From Aplidium turbinatum (taxonomy: Eukaryota; Chordata; Ascidiacea; Aplousobranchia; Polyclinidae), in the NCBI GenBank assembly GCA_918807975.1, contig OU964920.1, forward strand, positions 42,375,979-42,439,978: a DNA stretch of 64,000 nt, read 5' to 3'. The notes beneath the pieces are model-generated. The model saw nothing but the letters and a program-made list of their open reading frames with translations. It searched no databases and was not told the DNA's origin. Positions 54,599 through 64,000 of this stretch are shown here, piece after piece; the first letter of the stretch is position 1; each line of letters starts with the position of its first letter. Position numbers and translations under genes: made by a program.

Positions 54599-57500
54599 AT
54601 GGAGGACTTAATTGACTTGGGCTTACCAGTGCAACAGGTACAAGACAGCTCATGTGTGCAAAACACTAGTGAGTGTTCAATACCAGGTCCAAATCTTAGG
54701 ACACCAACACCTATACAACAGAGGGCCAAGCAAAAAGAAGAAATTGCTCATTTGCGCTACAAAACTCTGAAGGCTAAACAGCTTGCATTAGAAGCCGAAT
54801 ATGAGTGGGCAATCGCAAAGGGAGAACTCTTGGATGTGCAGATGCAGAGCCCCATGAACTATGAACCTAATCCATTGCCACAAATGAAGACTGAAGAGAT
54901 CTGTCCCTCAAACAAACCTCAAGTAAAAGAAGAATCAAGATATTTGGATCACCCTGATCAGCAGCTTTCTCCTATCTCAGCAGAGTCATCTATTTCCTTT
55001 GCTGAATTTAAACCTGCTTCAAAGACTGCTAAACCAGAACCATTGGCTCCTCCACCTGTGCTAGAAAAAGAAACTCCACCCGTTTCTAGAGATGTCAAGT
55101 GGGATGAGTTGGTAGGTTTGTTTAATAGCCTAGCTCAATCTTCTGCACAAGGGCCTTTGCCCCCACGTGAAGTTAAAGGGTTCTTTGGAGATCCTCAGGA
55201 CTTTCATAGATTCATTGTTGAATTTGATTCCCTTATTGCAAACAGAATTTTGGACCCTACAACCAAGCTTAGCTACCTCATTGACAACTGCATTGGGACT
55301 GCACGAGACTCCATTCAATCATGCATGACAATTGCATTGAATGACCCTGAAAAGGCTTACCAAACTGCCAGAAAAATCTTGTTTAATCAATTTGGTCAAG
55401 AATTCAAGATAGTTGCTGCTCATATTCAACCACTGAAGGAAGGTCCAAAGCTAAAGGTAAATGATGTAGAGGCGTTAAACAAACTTGGTGTTGATATGCG
55501 TAATTGCTATATTACTTTGAAAGAATGGGGTTGTGATATGGAGCTGAATAACCATAGCACAATCGACAGCATTTTCTTGAGACTACCTGTCCATCTTCAA
55601 AAGGACTTCCATCATCGAACCAAAACTATCTATCGCAGCGGGAAGGAACCAACCTTTGTCGACTTACTAGAGTTTGTGGAAGAAAATGTTGCATTGTCAA
55701 ACACCAGGTTTGGCCTGTTACTAGCCAACAATGAACCAGCTAAAGGAAGTGGAAGAGTACCAAATCACACGCCTGCATATCGAAAAGCGGCACTCCACTC
55801 AACGCAAGCAACCACACGAAATGCATCACAAACCTGTGTCATGTGTAAAGAAGATCACCCATTGTGGAAATGTGAGGCCTTCAACAAACAACCAATTTCA
55901 TCCAGAGAACAAGTTGTACGTCACAATGGTTTATGTTACAACTGTTTGCGGCCAGGACATTTCAGTCGCAATTGCATGAGCAAGCAGAGATGCAAAGTAA
56001 ACCAATGCCACAAAGCGCATCATACTCTGCTTCATAACCAGACTGTGTTTAAGCCTGGTTTGAACGATCTTGTCAATCCAACACCACCCGGAAGCCATTC
56101 ATCAAACATTACAACAGGAAGCACAGACACTATCGCTCAAACTAGTGTAATGTCCAGGGTGCGCCTGAAGGTGGTACCTGTTGAAATATGGGCGGATGGA
56201 TCCAACATAACCACAAAAACATACGCTTTCCTTGATGAAGGTTCTAACGCAACACTATGCAAAACCAGCTTGCTTAAGAAACTGAAGGCGAAAGGAAAAG
56301 AAGAAACAATCTCGATATCGACTGTAAATGGCCAGCAGAACAAGAATGTTGCTATGCTAAACCTGAATGTAAAGGGTGTCTATGAAAGGAATGTGATTCG
56401 AATGCAAAATGTGTATGCGGTGCGGTCTTTGCCCAAATTAACCAATGACATCCCAACTGAAAATGACATGAAATCGTATGACCACCTGAAGGGGATTGAA
56501 TTTCCTGATCTCGACATTAAAGAGATTGAACTCCTGGTTGGTGCAGACAATTTGCAGGCGCATCACATTATCGAAGAAAGGTATGGTAGAAATGGACAAC
56601 CGAAGGCTGTGCACACTGGACTTGGGTGGTCTCTCATTGGTCGAGAAAATGTTAAAGGAAGCAATGGCATTCAGGTGCACTTTATGCAAGCAGATCCTGT
56701 GAATCACCTGAACCAGTTGTATGCATGTGACTTATGTGGAGGTGATGAAGATCTTCTGGCCCCATCCATTGAGGACAACATAGCATTGAAAACTATGGAA
56801 GACACGGTGATGAAGATGGGAAACCATTACCAGATTGGCCTCCCTTGGAAATCTGATAATGTCACATTACCATACAACCGCCCCATGGCTGAAAAACGAC
56901 TTGACTACCAGAAAAGAAAGTTTCAACGCGACCCGGAGCTGTTCAACAAATACAAAGAGAAGATCAAGGAGTACATCGACAATGACTACGCTAGAAGAGT
57001 GCCTGATGATAATGTACAAGCATCTGAAAACCGTTGTTGGTATATTCCTCATCATTCAACTGGGGACAAATTCCGAGTGGTATTTGATTGTGCTGCTAGG
57101 TTTGGTGGTACTTCACTGAATGAACAACTACTTCAAGGTCCAGATCACACCAACAATTTGGTTGGTGTGCTATCTAGATTTCGCCAGGAGGAAGTTGCCT
57201 TTGTATGTGATATAAAGGGGATGTTCCACCAAGTACAAGTTCAACCTAAAGATTGGAATGCTCTGCGGTTCTTATGGTGGCCAGATCACGATTTGAAAAG
57301 GGAACCTGTAGATTATCAAATGAAAGTCCATTTGTTCGGCGCAACTTCATCTCCAAGTTGTGCAGGATATGCTCTAAAGAAAACAGCAAAGGACAATGCT
57401 ACCAATGCCGATGAACTAACATTACATACAGTCAATAAAAATTTTTATGTAGATGACTGCTTAAAATCTGTGGACACCCCTGAAAGGGCGGTGCATTTAA

Positions 57501-60064
57501 TAAACCAACTGGGGTTACTGTTGAGCAGTGGTGGGTTTCAACTCACCAAGTACAACAGTAACTGCCGGTCGGTTCTTTCTTCTATTCCAGAGTCTGATAG
57601 GGCAGTGAGTAATGCGATAAATGTTAACTTTGAAAAACTGCCTTGTCAAACCACTCTGGGAGTAACTTGGAACACCGAGGACGACATCTTCAAAGTCAAG
57701 GTTGATGTGGGAGAAAGGTACATCACTCGACGAGGGATTCTATCAACAATCAGCCAAATCTATGACCCGCTTGGATTGGTGCAACCCTTCATTTTGCCCA
57801 TGAGAAACCTGTTACAAGGTTTATGCAGTAGTAACCTTAACTGGGATGACCCATTACCTCCAGATGTGCAAGTCAAATGGCAGTCATGGCTAAATCATTT
57901 ACCCAAGCTGCAGGAGCTATCTGTGCCTCGATGCTACAAACCAGTGGGTTTTACTCCAACAGACATTCAGTTGCATTGCTTTTGTGATGCTAGCCAAACT
58001 GGATTTGGGGCTGTAAGCTACCTACGACTCCAAGCAGGAGATGGCCGTGTCCACTGTTCCTTTGTGATGGGGAAGTCGAGAGTAGCTCCCTTGAAGCCGA
58101 CAACAATCCCGCGACTTGAATTATCCGCAGCTGTGCTGGCTGTGAAGTTGAACAAGTTCATCAAACGTGAATTGGAATACACAATCAACTCTGAGTATTT
58201 CTGGACTGATTCAACAGCTGTTCTACGCTACATTGCCTGCACATCAAGAAGGTTTCACACATTTGTCGCAAACCGTTTACAGTTCATCCATGGTTGCACA
58301 TCCACACGCCAATGGAGGTATGTCAACACACACCTCAATCCAGCTGACATCGGTTCACGTGGTGTAAGCCCAGACGCCTACAAAAAGGCCATGGTTTGGT
58401 TAGAGGGGCCACAATTTCTTACCAAAGGAATCAGCGAGTGGCCAAACCAAATTGTGAAAATGAACCCAATCTCAAACAATGATCCAGAAGTCAAGGTAAA
58501 GGTACTCGCTGTAAACGTGAAGAAGGATTTTAAATTGCTTGAAGAAATGTGTACTCGCTACCCAAATTGGTTCAAATTGTGCAAAGCTGTTGCTTGGTTG
58601 CTGAGGTTTCAGAAATATATTAAGTCGAAGTTTATACTTAAACAGCCGTTGCAGCATGAACCACGGATCACCTCTGCTGAGATTGAAACTGCTGAATCAG
58701 AACTTGTCAAGTTCGTTCAAGACCAGCGATTCAACCCACAAATCAAACTATTGCATAATCACAGCGACAAAACCAATGTCTTCACAAGGTTGGATAAGAA
58801 AATACTTCGCGGTTCGACGTGGCAGCCGCTGCAAGGTTTGTGTCCCATCTTGGTTTGTGGTATTCTTCGGGTGGGTGGTCGTCTACAGCGCACTTCCTTG
58901 CCATTCCATGCAAAACATCCCATTATCATGCCACCAGATCACAACATTACAAGATTGCTGATCCAACATTATCATGAGCTGGAAGGGCACAGTGGAACTC
59001 TACATGTTCTTTCTACAATAAGAGAAAGGTACTGGATCATTCGCGGACAGTCTGCCGTTCGATCAACATTACGCCACTGCATACGATGTCGCTTTCAGCA
59101 CGCTAAGGTTGGTGAACAGATTATGGCACCTCTACCCGAATTTCGTGGCACTCCCAACTATCCTCCCTTTAACTGGACAGGCATTGATTACATGGGGCCT
59201 GTGTATGTCAAGTCCGGAAGAAGTACTCCAAAACGTTATATATGTGTTTTTACTTGTTTGAGCACAAGAGCTGTACACCTTGAAGTTTCCCATTCCATGG
59301 ATACAAATTCATTTTTGCAAGCCTTTCGAAGGTTTATAGGCAGACGATGTAAACCCTCACATGTTTACAGTGACAATGGCACCAACTTTGTTGGTGCAGA
59401 AAGAGAGCTTCGTAACGCTCTTCAAGACTGGAACCAAAGTACTGTGCACAATGCTATGTTGAAACAGGAAATAGCATGGCATTTCAACCCACCTGCGGCA
59501 AGTCATCAAGGTGGGATATGGGAGCGTATCATCCAAACTGTCCGTAAGGTTCTGTACGCTCTTGTCCAAGACAGACTGCTTAAAGATGAAGCTCTGCACA
59601 CGTTCATAGTAGAAGTAGAGCACATTCTCAATAACCGTCCAATCACAGCCATGAGTGATGACTCTAAGGATAAACCTCCCCTCACTCCTAAAATGTTGTT
59701 GACTGGTTGTATAAATACAGACGCTACCCCGGGTGCCTTCATTATGGCTGACGGGTATCGTAAATCCTGGAAATTGGTTCAACATTTGGCCGACCAGTTC
59801 TGGGCACAATGGTTAAAACAATATCTGCCTGTTCTTCAATCGCGTTCTAAATGGACTGTTCAACGCAACAACTTTAAAATTGGCGATTTGGTTTTAATGC
59901 TGCAAGAGAACACTAAACGCGGCTCTTGGCCTAAAGGCATTATTAGTGACATTTATCCTGACAAGGATGGTATTGTAAGAAAGGTTCTCGTTAAAACTGC
60001 TGAGTCATCATTAATTCGCGACATTCGCAAACTGTGCTTCATCGAAGCGGCTCAACAAGATTAA
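54599..60064 (+). CDS. BEL/Pao Gag-Pol polyprotein
   Basis: One frame of 1,821 codons. Parts in order: gag, zinc knuckles, a BEL-type aspartic protease, reverse transcriptase with YVDD-type active site, RNase H, integrase with its zinc-binding and DDE regions, and the C-terminal domain usual after BEL/Pao integrase. No envelope gene is present. Gag and Pol share one frame, as in many BEL/Pao elements. Confidence 0.95.
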   Translation: MEDLIDLGLPVQQVQDSSCVQNTSECSIPGPNLRTPTPIQQRAKQKEEIAHLRYKTLKAKQLALEAEYEWAIAKGELLDVQMQSPMNYEPNPLPQMKTEEICPSNKPQVKEESRYLDHPDQQLSPISAESSISFAEFKPASKTAKPEPLAPPPVLEKETPPVSRDVKWDELVGLFNSLAQSSAQGPLPPREVKGFFGDPQDFHRFIVEFDSLIANRILDPTTKLSYLIDNCIGTARDSIQSCMTIALNDPEKAYQTARKILFNQFGQEFKIVAAHIQPLKEGPKLKVNDVEALNKLGVDMRNCYITLKEWGCDMELNNHSTIDSIFLRLPVHLQKDFHHRTKTIYRSGKEPTFVDLLEFVEENVALSNTRFGLLLANNEPAKGSGRVPNHTPAYRKAALHSTQATTRNASQTCVMCKEDHPLWKCEAFNKQPISSREQVVRHNGLCYNCLRPGHFSRNCMSKQRCKVNQCHKAHHTLLHNQTVFKPGLNDLVNPTPPGSHSSNITTGSTDTIAQTSVMSRVRLKVVPVEIWADGSNITTKTYAFLDEGSNATLCKTSLLKKLKAKGKEETISISTVNGQQNKNVAMLNLNVKGVYERNVIRMQNVYAVRSLPKLTNDIPTENDMKSYDHLKGIEFPDLDIKEIELLVGADNLQAHHIIEERYGRNGQPKAVHTGLGWSLIGRENVKGSNGIQVHFMQADPVNHLNQLYACDLCGGDEDLLAPSIEDNIALKTMEDTVMKMGNHYQIGLPWKSDNVTLPYNRPMAEKRLDYQKRKFQRDPELFNKYKEKIKEYIDNDYARRVPDDNVQASENRCWYIPHHSTGDKFRVVFDCAARFGGTSLNEQLLQGPDHTNNLVGVLSRFRQEEVAFVCDIKGMFHQVQVQPKDWNALRFLWWPDHDLKREPVDYQMKVHLFGATSSPSCAGYALKKTAKDNATNADELTLHTVNKNFYVDDCLKSVDTPERAVHLINQLGLLLSSGGFQLTKYNSNCRSVLSSIPESDRAVSNAINVNFEKLPCQTTLGVTWNTEDDIFKVKVDVGERYITRRGILSTISQIYDPLGLVQPFILPMRNLLQGLCSSNLNWDDPLPPDVQVKWQSWLNHLPKLQELSVPRCYKPVGFTPTDIQLHCFCDASQTGFGAVSYLRLQAGDGRVHCSFVMGKSRVAPLKPTTIPRLELSAAVLAVKLNKFIKRELEYTINSEYFWTDSTAVLRYIACTSRRFHTFVANRLQFIHGCTSTRQWRYVNTHLNPADIGSRGVSPDAYKKAMVWLEGPQFLTKGISEWPNQIVKMNPISNNDPEVKVKVLAVNVKKDFKLLEEMCTRYPNWFKLCKAVAWLLRFQKYIKSKFILKQPLQHEPRITSAEIETAESELVKFVQDQRFNPQIKLLHNHSDKTNVFTRLDKKILRGSTWQPLQGLCPILVCGILRVGGRLQRTSLPFHAKHPIIMPPDHNITRLLIQHYHELEGHSGTLHVLSTIRERYWIIRGQSAVRSTLRHCIRCRFQHAKVGEQIMAPLPEFRGTPNYPPFNWTGIDYMGPVYVKSGRSTPKRYICVFTCLSTRAVHLEVSHSMDTNSFLQAFRRFIGRRCKPSHVYSDNGTNFVGAERELRNALQDWNQSTVHNAMLKQEIAWHFNPPAASHQGGIWERIIQTVRKVLYALVQDRLLKDEALHTFIVEVEHILNNRPITAMSDDSKDKPPLTPKMLLTGCINTDATPGAFIMADGYRKSWKLVQHLADQFWAQWLKQYLPVLQSRSKWTVQRNNFKIGDLVLMLQENTKRGSWPKGIISDIYPDKDGIVRKVLVKTAESSLIRDIRKLCFIEAAQQD

Positions 60065-60496
60065 TGTGCATTGTGTACTCGCCACGGTGGTAGTTAATCA
60101 TGTAAGAATCCCTCTCTAGGTAACTTCTAGCATGATTAAGTATACCACACACTCTATTTGATCGATTTGTTGTGACATGTGTAAATTGTAAAACTCTGGG
60201 TTAGGGTTAAACTCTGGTAGCCTTCATGCTCTCGTCCACAGTAAGGGACATGTTATCACGTTTGATTTGCAGAGAGACTTTACGATATGCGTCGACGCGA
60301 CGCTATTCTGGAACTTCAGCGCCCTTGTGTTGTGTGTACGTTTAAATTTTCATTGCATCCACTAGCCGCTAGACGGCCCGATGAGTGGTCTAGGTGTTTT
60401 CCTTTCATTTGTGATAACAAATTGCAGTATTGGCCTGAACATTCACATTCAGGAGATTTGAAATAACTGTTCTTAACTAGTTATTTGGGCGGGCTA

Positions 60497-60926
60497 TGTT
60501 GAATGTGAATCATAATGTTTTCCCCTTTTTTATTCTTGGAATTTAATGCGCATGAACCGATGTAAACCTGTCGCACGTTTTCGGAATTAAGCATTAGACT
60601 CTGATCAGCAGTTGAGTTTGTAAGCAATTTTAACACTGTTGTGTTTGTACAAACTAGTGTAATGTTAGCAATGGATTAGTTATTCTTGGTTTATCTGCAG
60701 GCTATCTTTATGAGTGTGATGTGATATTCAATTTCTTAACTATTCTCTTTTGAATAAGATCCAAAACGTAGTAATCAGATTTAAGTAAGTGTATGTGCTT
60801 GTTGATTAAATTAAAATTGAATTGATTAACCTGGATGAATAAAGGAATACAGTACATTGCTTGCTTGCTGCATTATTAGGAGTCAGAAACAAATAGAATC
60901 AGCCCGTAAGCTGGCTAAAGCTTACA
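60497..60926 (+). repeat. right LTR of the BEL/Pao element
   Basis: Same length and ends as the left LTR, followed by the CTCAC target duplication (60927-60931). Confidence 0.93.
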
Positions 60927-60931
60927 CTCAC

Positions 60932-61425
60932 GACACTATCAGGGCAGTAGTTTGTAGCGCGTTAAACATGCGATTCTTTTTTAAATTGCATAACGTTTTG
61001 TAGTGCAGCCGGTACAGAAAACAGTTAGCAAATGTTGCATAGAGCATATTCAAAGAGTACTTGTATGGAAAGACAGTTGAAAAGTTACCAGTAAGCTGTT
61101 TTTCTTAAAGCCTCTACAGTAGGCTAGATGAAAAGCAAGTATACGGGCAGTTGAAATAACAAGTAACCATGAGCATGCAGTAAACATCCAGGCCTGATGC
61201 TAATAGCGCAATATGTAGGTTATCATAACAAGACTTATTAAACTACTATTGGTGCCAATTGTCATTTTACGTTAAACAGAGATTATTTACGATAAATAGA
61301 AGCCCTTTCATTGTCAGACGTAATAAAAGCCTTCGTATCCCCTTCTTTAGATATCCCTGATTTTCAAAAATATACAAATTCTATACCAAAATATTGATAG
61401 AAGAGAAATTAAGTCTCTTACGAAC
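60932..61425. other. remainder of the HSP60 last intron; no gene seen
   Basis: AT-rich intron sequence on the far side of the BEL/Pao insertion. Without the insertion this intron would be about 690 bases. Confidence 0.6.
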
Positions 61426-61586
61426 CTGGTTAGGCCCTCAACTTTCAAGAGAGAGTCGTGGCATCTCAGAAGAGCGACTCCTCCACCTGGGACGATTCCC
61501 TCTTCAATGGCAGCTCGAGTAGCGTTCAGGGCATCGGTGACTCTGTCTTTTTTCTCGTTCACCTCCACTTCGCTGCTCCCACCAAC
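61426..61586 (-). CDS. HSPD1: mitochondrial HSP60 exon
   Basis: It encodes [40 protein letters not shown] and [13 protein letters not shown], including the conserved GIVPGGG loop of GroEL-type chaperonins near the nucleotide-binding equatorial domain. CTATGTAG acceptor. The donor GTTCGT is unusual but gives the right phase. The following 7.5-kb intron contains the BEL/Pao element. Confidence 0.96.
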
Positions 61587-61941
61587 CTACATAGAAAAAG
61601 TACTGATGCCAATGTTTTTTATGGTTAAATCCAAACCAAGTTATCAAAACCAATTAGAACTTTCAGTTTACTTTTTAAAGGAATTCCTTGGGTAATGCTT
61701 ACATGTTGATAACTCTTTCGATTTTCTAGCATGACATTTTTTCTGGATTTCTATTACACAAGGTATCAATCAAGTTTATTGATATAATATTTAATAAGTT
61801 CATAATATTTAGTAAAGATAGATATTAAATTGCACAAAATTTAGATATCAGAAGAATTTGCTTAACTATGATTAGGTGATTACTGTAGTATTTTTACATG
61901 TTCACTTTGAAGAGTACTGAAAACATTTGTAGTTGCAGTAC

Positions 61942-62124
61942 CTTGAGCACAGCCACACCACTGGCAAGCTTGGCAAGGCGTTCATTCAACTTCTCACGTT
62001 CATAATCACTAGAGGTAGCATCTAGTTGTTCATGGATTTGTGCCACGCGTCGTTCAATATCTTCTTTCTTGCCTTTTCCACGAAGCAACAAGCAATCGTC
62101 CTTTGTGATGGAAATTTCCTCAAC
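61942..62124 (-). CDS. HSPD1: mitochondrial HSP60 exon
   Basis: It encodes 61 residues: [20 protein letters not shown] through [20 protein letters not shown], matching human HSP60 ([20 protein letters not shown]). This is the end of the apical and start of the second intermediate domain. Phase 0 on both sides. Acceptor AAAAAG and donor GTACTG. Confidence 0.96.
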
Positions 62125-62509
62125 CTTTTTAAAACAATTATAAAATATATTTGAATTAACACTTACTGACGATCCCACAAAGGGTGAAACAGGCTGTAAA
62201 GGTTACGTGGATGATAGTGATTTAATTTACTTGAATTAGCTTTGCTTACCACTGCGCTTGAGATGAGCACTCTGTAGTGATATTGATAACAATTTTGTAC
62301 TAAAGCTTAATTAGTTTGGTTCATTCATTAAAGAACACATGTTTGTGACACACCAAAGTAACCTCCATGAAACTGCAACAGGATAAAACTTTAGAAATGG
62401 TCGAGTGGGATTGCAATTGAGATAATAAAAACCAACACAGCATCAACATGTTATATATATGGAAAAGAGAGTTCGCAATATCCTTAACACCAAGTTACAA
62501 ACTACAGAC

Positions 62510-62631
62510 CTGGCCGAGGTCAGAGATTTGAATATCTTCAAGTTTCATTTCCAATGCTTCTTCACCAAAAACAAGTGCACCGGTGGCGACAGCCATGTCT
62601 TTCAAAGTGTTTTTCCGATTGTCACCAAATC
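62510..62631 (-). CDS. HSPD1: mitochondrial HSP60 exon
   Basis: It encodes [20 protein letters not shown] and [20 protein letters not shown], matching the apical domain of human HSP60 ([20 protein letters not shown]). CTTTTAG acceptor and GTCTGT donor. Phases fit. Confidence 0.96.
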
Positions 62632-62783
62632 CTAAAAGCAAAAACTGAATGTTTCTCAGCAGTCGAGTGTGGCAAAAACTAACAGCGGTAACTGTGTTTT
62701 ATAAATTTGATTATCTTTTTAATAACAAAAACTTTGTAACTCAAAACGGTCAATATGACAGGAGAAAATAGCTCATTAATCAC

Positions 62784-62928
62784 CTGGGGCTTTCACAGCA
62801 GCAATTTGTAATCCAACCTTTAGTCGGTTCACCACCAACGTTGTTAATGCTTCACCTTCAACATCTTCAGCAATAATTATAAGTGGTTTGCGCTGGGAGT
62901 TTGCAAGTTCTAGAGCAGGTACAATTGA
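62784..62928 (-). CDS. HSPD1: mitochondrial HSP60 exon, most 5' in the window
   Basis: It encodes [40 protein letters not shown] and QIAAVKAPG, matching the apical domain of human HSP60. TTCTACAG acceptor and GTGATT donor. The N-terminal half of the protein is not between here and 64000, so the gene continues beyond the window. Confidence 0.96.
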
Positions 62929-64000
62929 CTGTAGAAAATAAGTTTCTAAGTTACAAGCAATATATTTACTTTCTATGACTCTTTTCAGATAAATTGAGAC
63001 TTCAAACATCTGACCTAACAAATCCTTTGATTTATAACAAAAATAAGATAACTGGCAATTATGCTTTTGTATTTTATAAATCAGAAAAAGTGGAAAAAAA
63101 TCTTTTGACTATATCTCTTATTGAACAAATTCCTTTCCAATACAAATTTTTGAATAAATCATGCAGAATATTTGCATCATAGCAACCAGGGTTGAAAAAA
63201 ACCTGGGTTTTTTTAAAAAAGCCCAACCCGCATGGTTTTTTAAAAAAAAACCTGGGTTTTTTGGGTTTTATTTTAAAAAGATGCAAAAAAAGGTAGATTC
63301 ATGCTTATTTCACCTCAAATACTACTTTTTACCAATGAAGTGCCTCTCACTCACAGTACATGCTGCTGGCATAACTCAATAAAATAATGCACTAGGGCTG
63401 TTTAACTATGAGGCCTTCTTGCATAAATGAGTTTTAGTGTAGTACAAAGTGGCAGTATTTGATTTTTGTGTACAGAAATATCCACTGTGTTTTCAATTTA
63501 TCCTTGGAAATTTACTTCACAATCACAGGCCTTAAAACTCTATTTTTTTTCGGCAGCCATCGTGGCCTACCGGGAGCTCCTTCTCGGCGGCCAAATCTGC
63601 GCGCTTGGAGGCCAAAATACAATTAAAGATAGCACACGTAAATAGAACTAAACTTGCAACAATGCTAAAATGATCACATAGCGTTGTTGAAGTCTGGGCT
63701 ACGTCCTGTAATAGAATCGTTGTACCACGCAATAACTGCTTTATCGGGATTGCAATTCGGTATTGCGGGACCATCTAACGACCCTAAATTGTTTCAGCTG
63801 CTCGCAGCTCAGCAAATTGTTTCAACTGCATTACCGAATACCGCCTTTTAAGAAATCTGACCATTTATACCGTTATGATGTCACCATTGAGGGTGTGAAG
63901 TCACTAACCCACGAGCGAGAACATTTCTCAACTATGAAGACACGTGTTTTCCCCTCGGATGTCAACAAACCTAGTTCTTCTTTTTAACAACGATTTAATG
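62929..64000. other. HSP60 intron continuing past the window; no exon seen
   Basis: No sequence matching the remaining N-terminal half of HSP60 was found on the minus strand. The stretch contains the repeat at 63187-63275 and unassigned short frames. A small inverted arrangement of TTCGGTATTGCGGG and ACCGAATACCGCC lies at about 63755-63845. Confidence 0.5.
63187..63275 (+). repeat. GGGTT-rich dispersed repeat
   Basis: CAGGGTTGAAAAAAACCTGG followed by AAAAAGCCCAACCCGCAT and a T/G-rich stretch is the same repeat as 8640-8735, in the opposite orientation. It looks like the end of a hAT-type element. Confidence 0.55.

Larger units (their letters stand above)
54133..60926 (+). mobile_element. BEL/Pao LTR retrotransposon, looks whole and very young
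   Basis: Two 430-bp LTRs (54133-54562, 60497-60926), starting TG and ending CA, look identical by eye. The 5-bp direct repeat CTCAC flanks the element. A single open frame (54599-60064) lies between. It sits in the last intron of HSP60, opposite to the gene. Matching LTRs mean the insertion is very recent and perhaps still polymorphic. I see no obvious break. Confidence 0.95.

Noticed and set aside
54599-60064. Host-domesticated gag-pol gene
   Set aside because: The frame lies between matching LTRs with a target duplication, so it is simply the element's own polyprotein.
63532-63774. Upstream exon of HSP60
   Set aside because: The translation has no similarity to the missing N-terminal half of HSP60.

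Overview
The window comes from an animal nuclear genome. Genes are split by spliceosomal introns, coding exons lie in an AT-rich background, and tRNA-derived SINEs, hAT, Mutator-like and mariner DNA transposons, LINE pieces and BEL/Pao LTR elements are scattered throughout. Both host genes are recognisably metazoan but the zinc-finger protein is far from its vertebrate relatives. A marine invertebrate fits, and a tunicate is my guess only.

Positions 1-6460 are a broken BEL/Pao element with a hAT element inserted in its gag (360-2879, 8-bp target duplication). The hAT element holds a CR1-like LINE tail and a second short hAT element. Positions 6461-11645 are mostly repeat debris: a ZBED-type hAT transposase piece, hAT-like ends, and a mariner remnant with a SINE inside it.

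Positions 11646-52077 on the minus strand carry a very large multi-exon gene. The 34 exons I could place add up to about 4,300 codons. Its 5' exons encode a helical domain whose order and key residues match the N-terminus of ZNF292/RLF. The rest is many scattered C2H2 zinc fingers separated by long, low-complexity, Ser/Lys/acid-rich stretches, plus an AT-hook-like motif. Reading phases agree across almost every junction. The weak points are the link between the exons at 24075 and 22304 and one junction near 41200, and the first exon with the start codon was not found. Introns hold SINEs, four hAT elements or termini, a FLYWCH Mutator-like transposon with minisatellite-like inverted ends (41994-44145), and a 210-bp element of similar build (50102-50311).

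Positions 53585-62928 on the minus strand hold the last five exons of mitochondrial chaperonin HSP60 (HSPD1); the 5' part lies outside the window. The last intron contains a complete-looking, very young BEL/Pao element in the opposite orientation (54133-60926, 430-bp LTRs that look identical, 5-bp target duplication). The two host genes are arranged head to tail, with HSP60 upstream. About 1.5 kb separates the HSP60 stop from the first zinc-finger-gene exon I could place.

The most unusual observations are a 53-bp stretch of a zinc-finger exon copied exactly into a SINE about 490 bp away, and two unrelated Mutator-like elements whose inverted ends are built of short tandem repeats.
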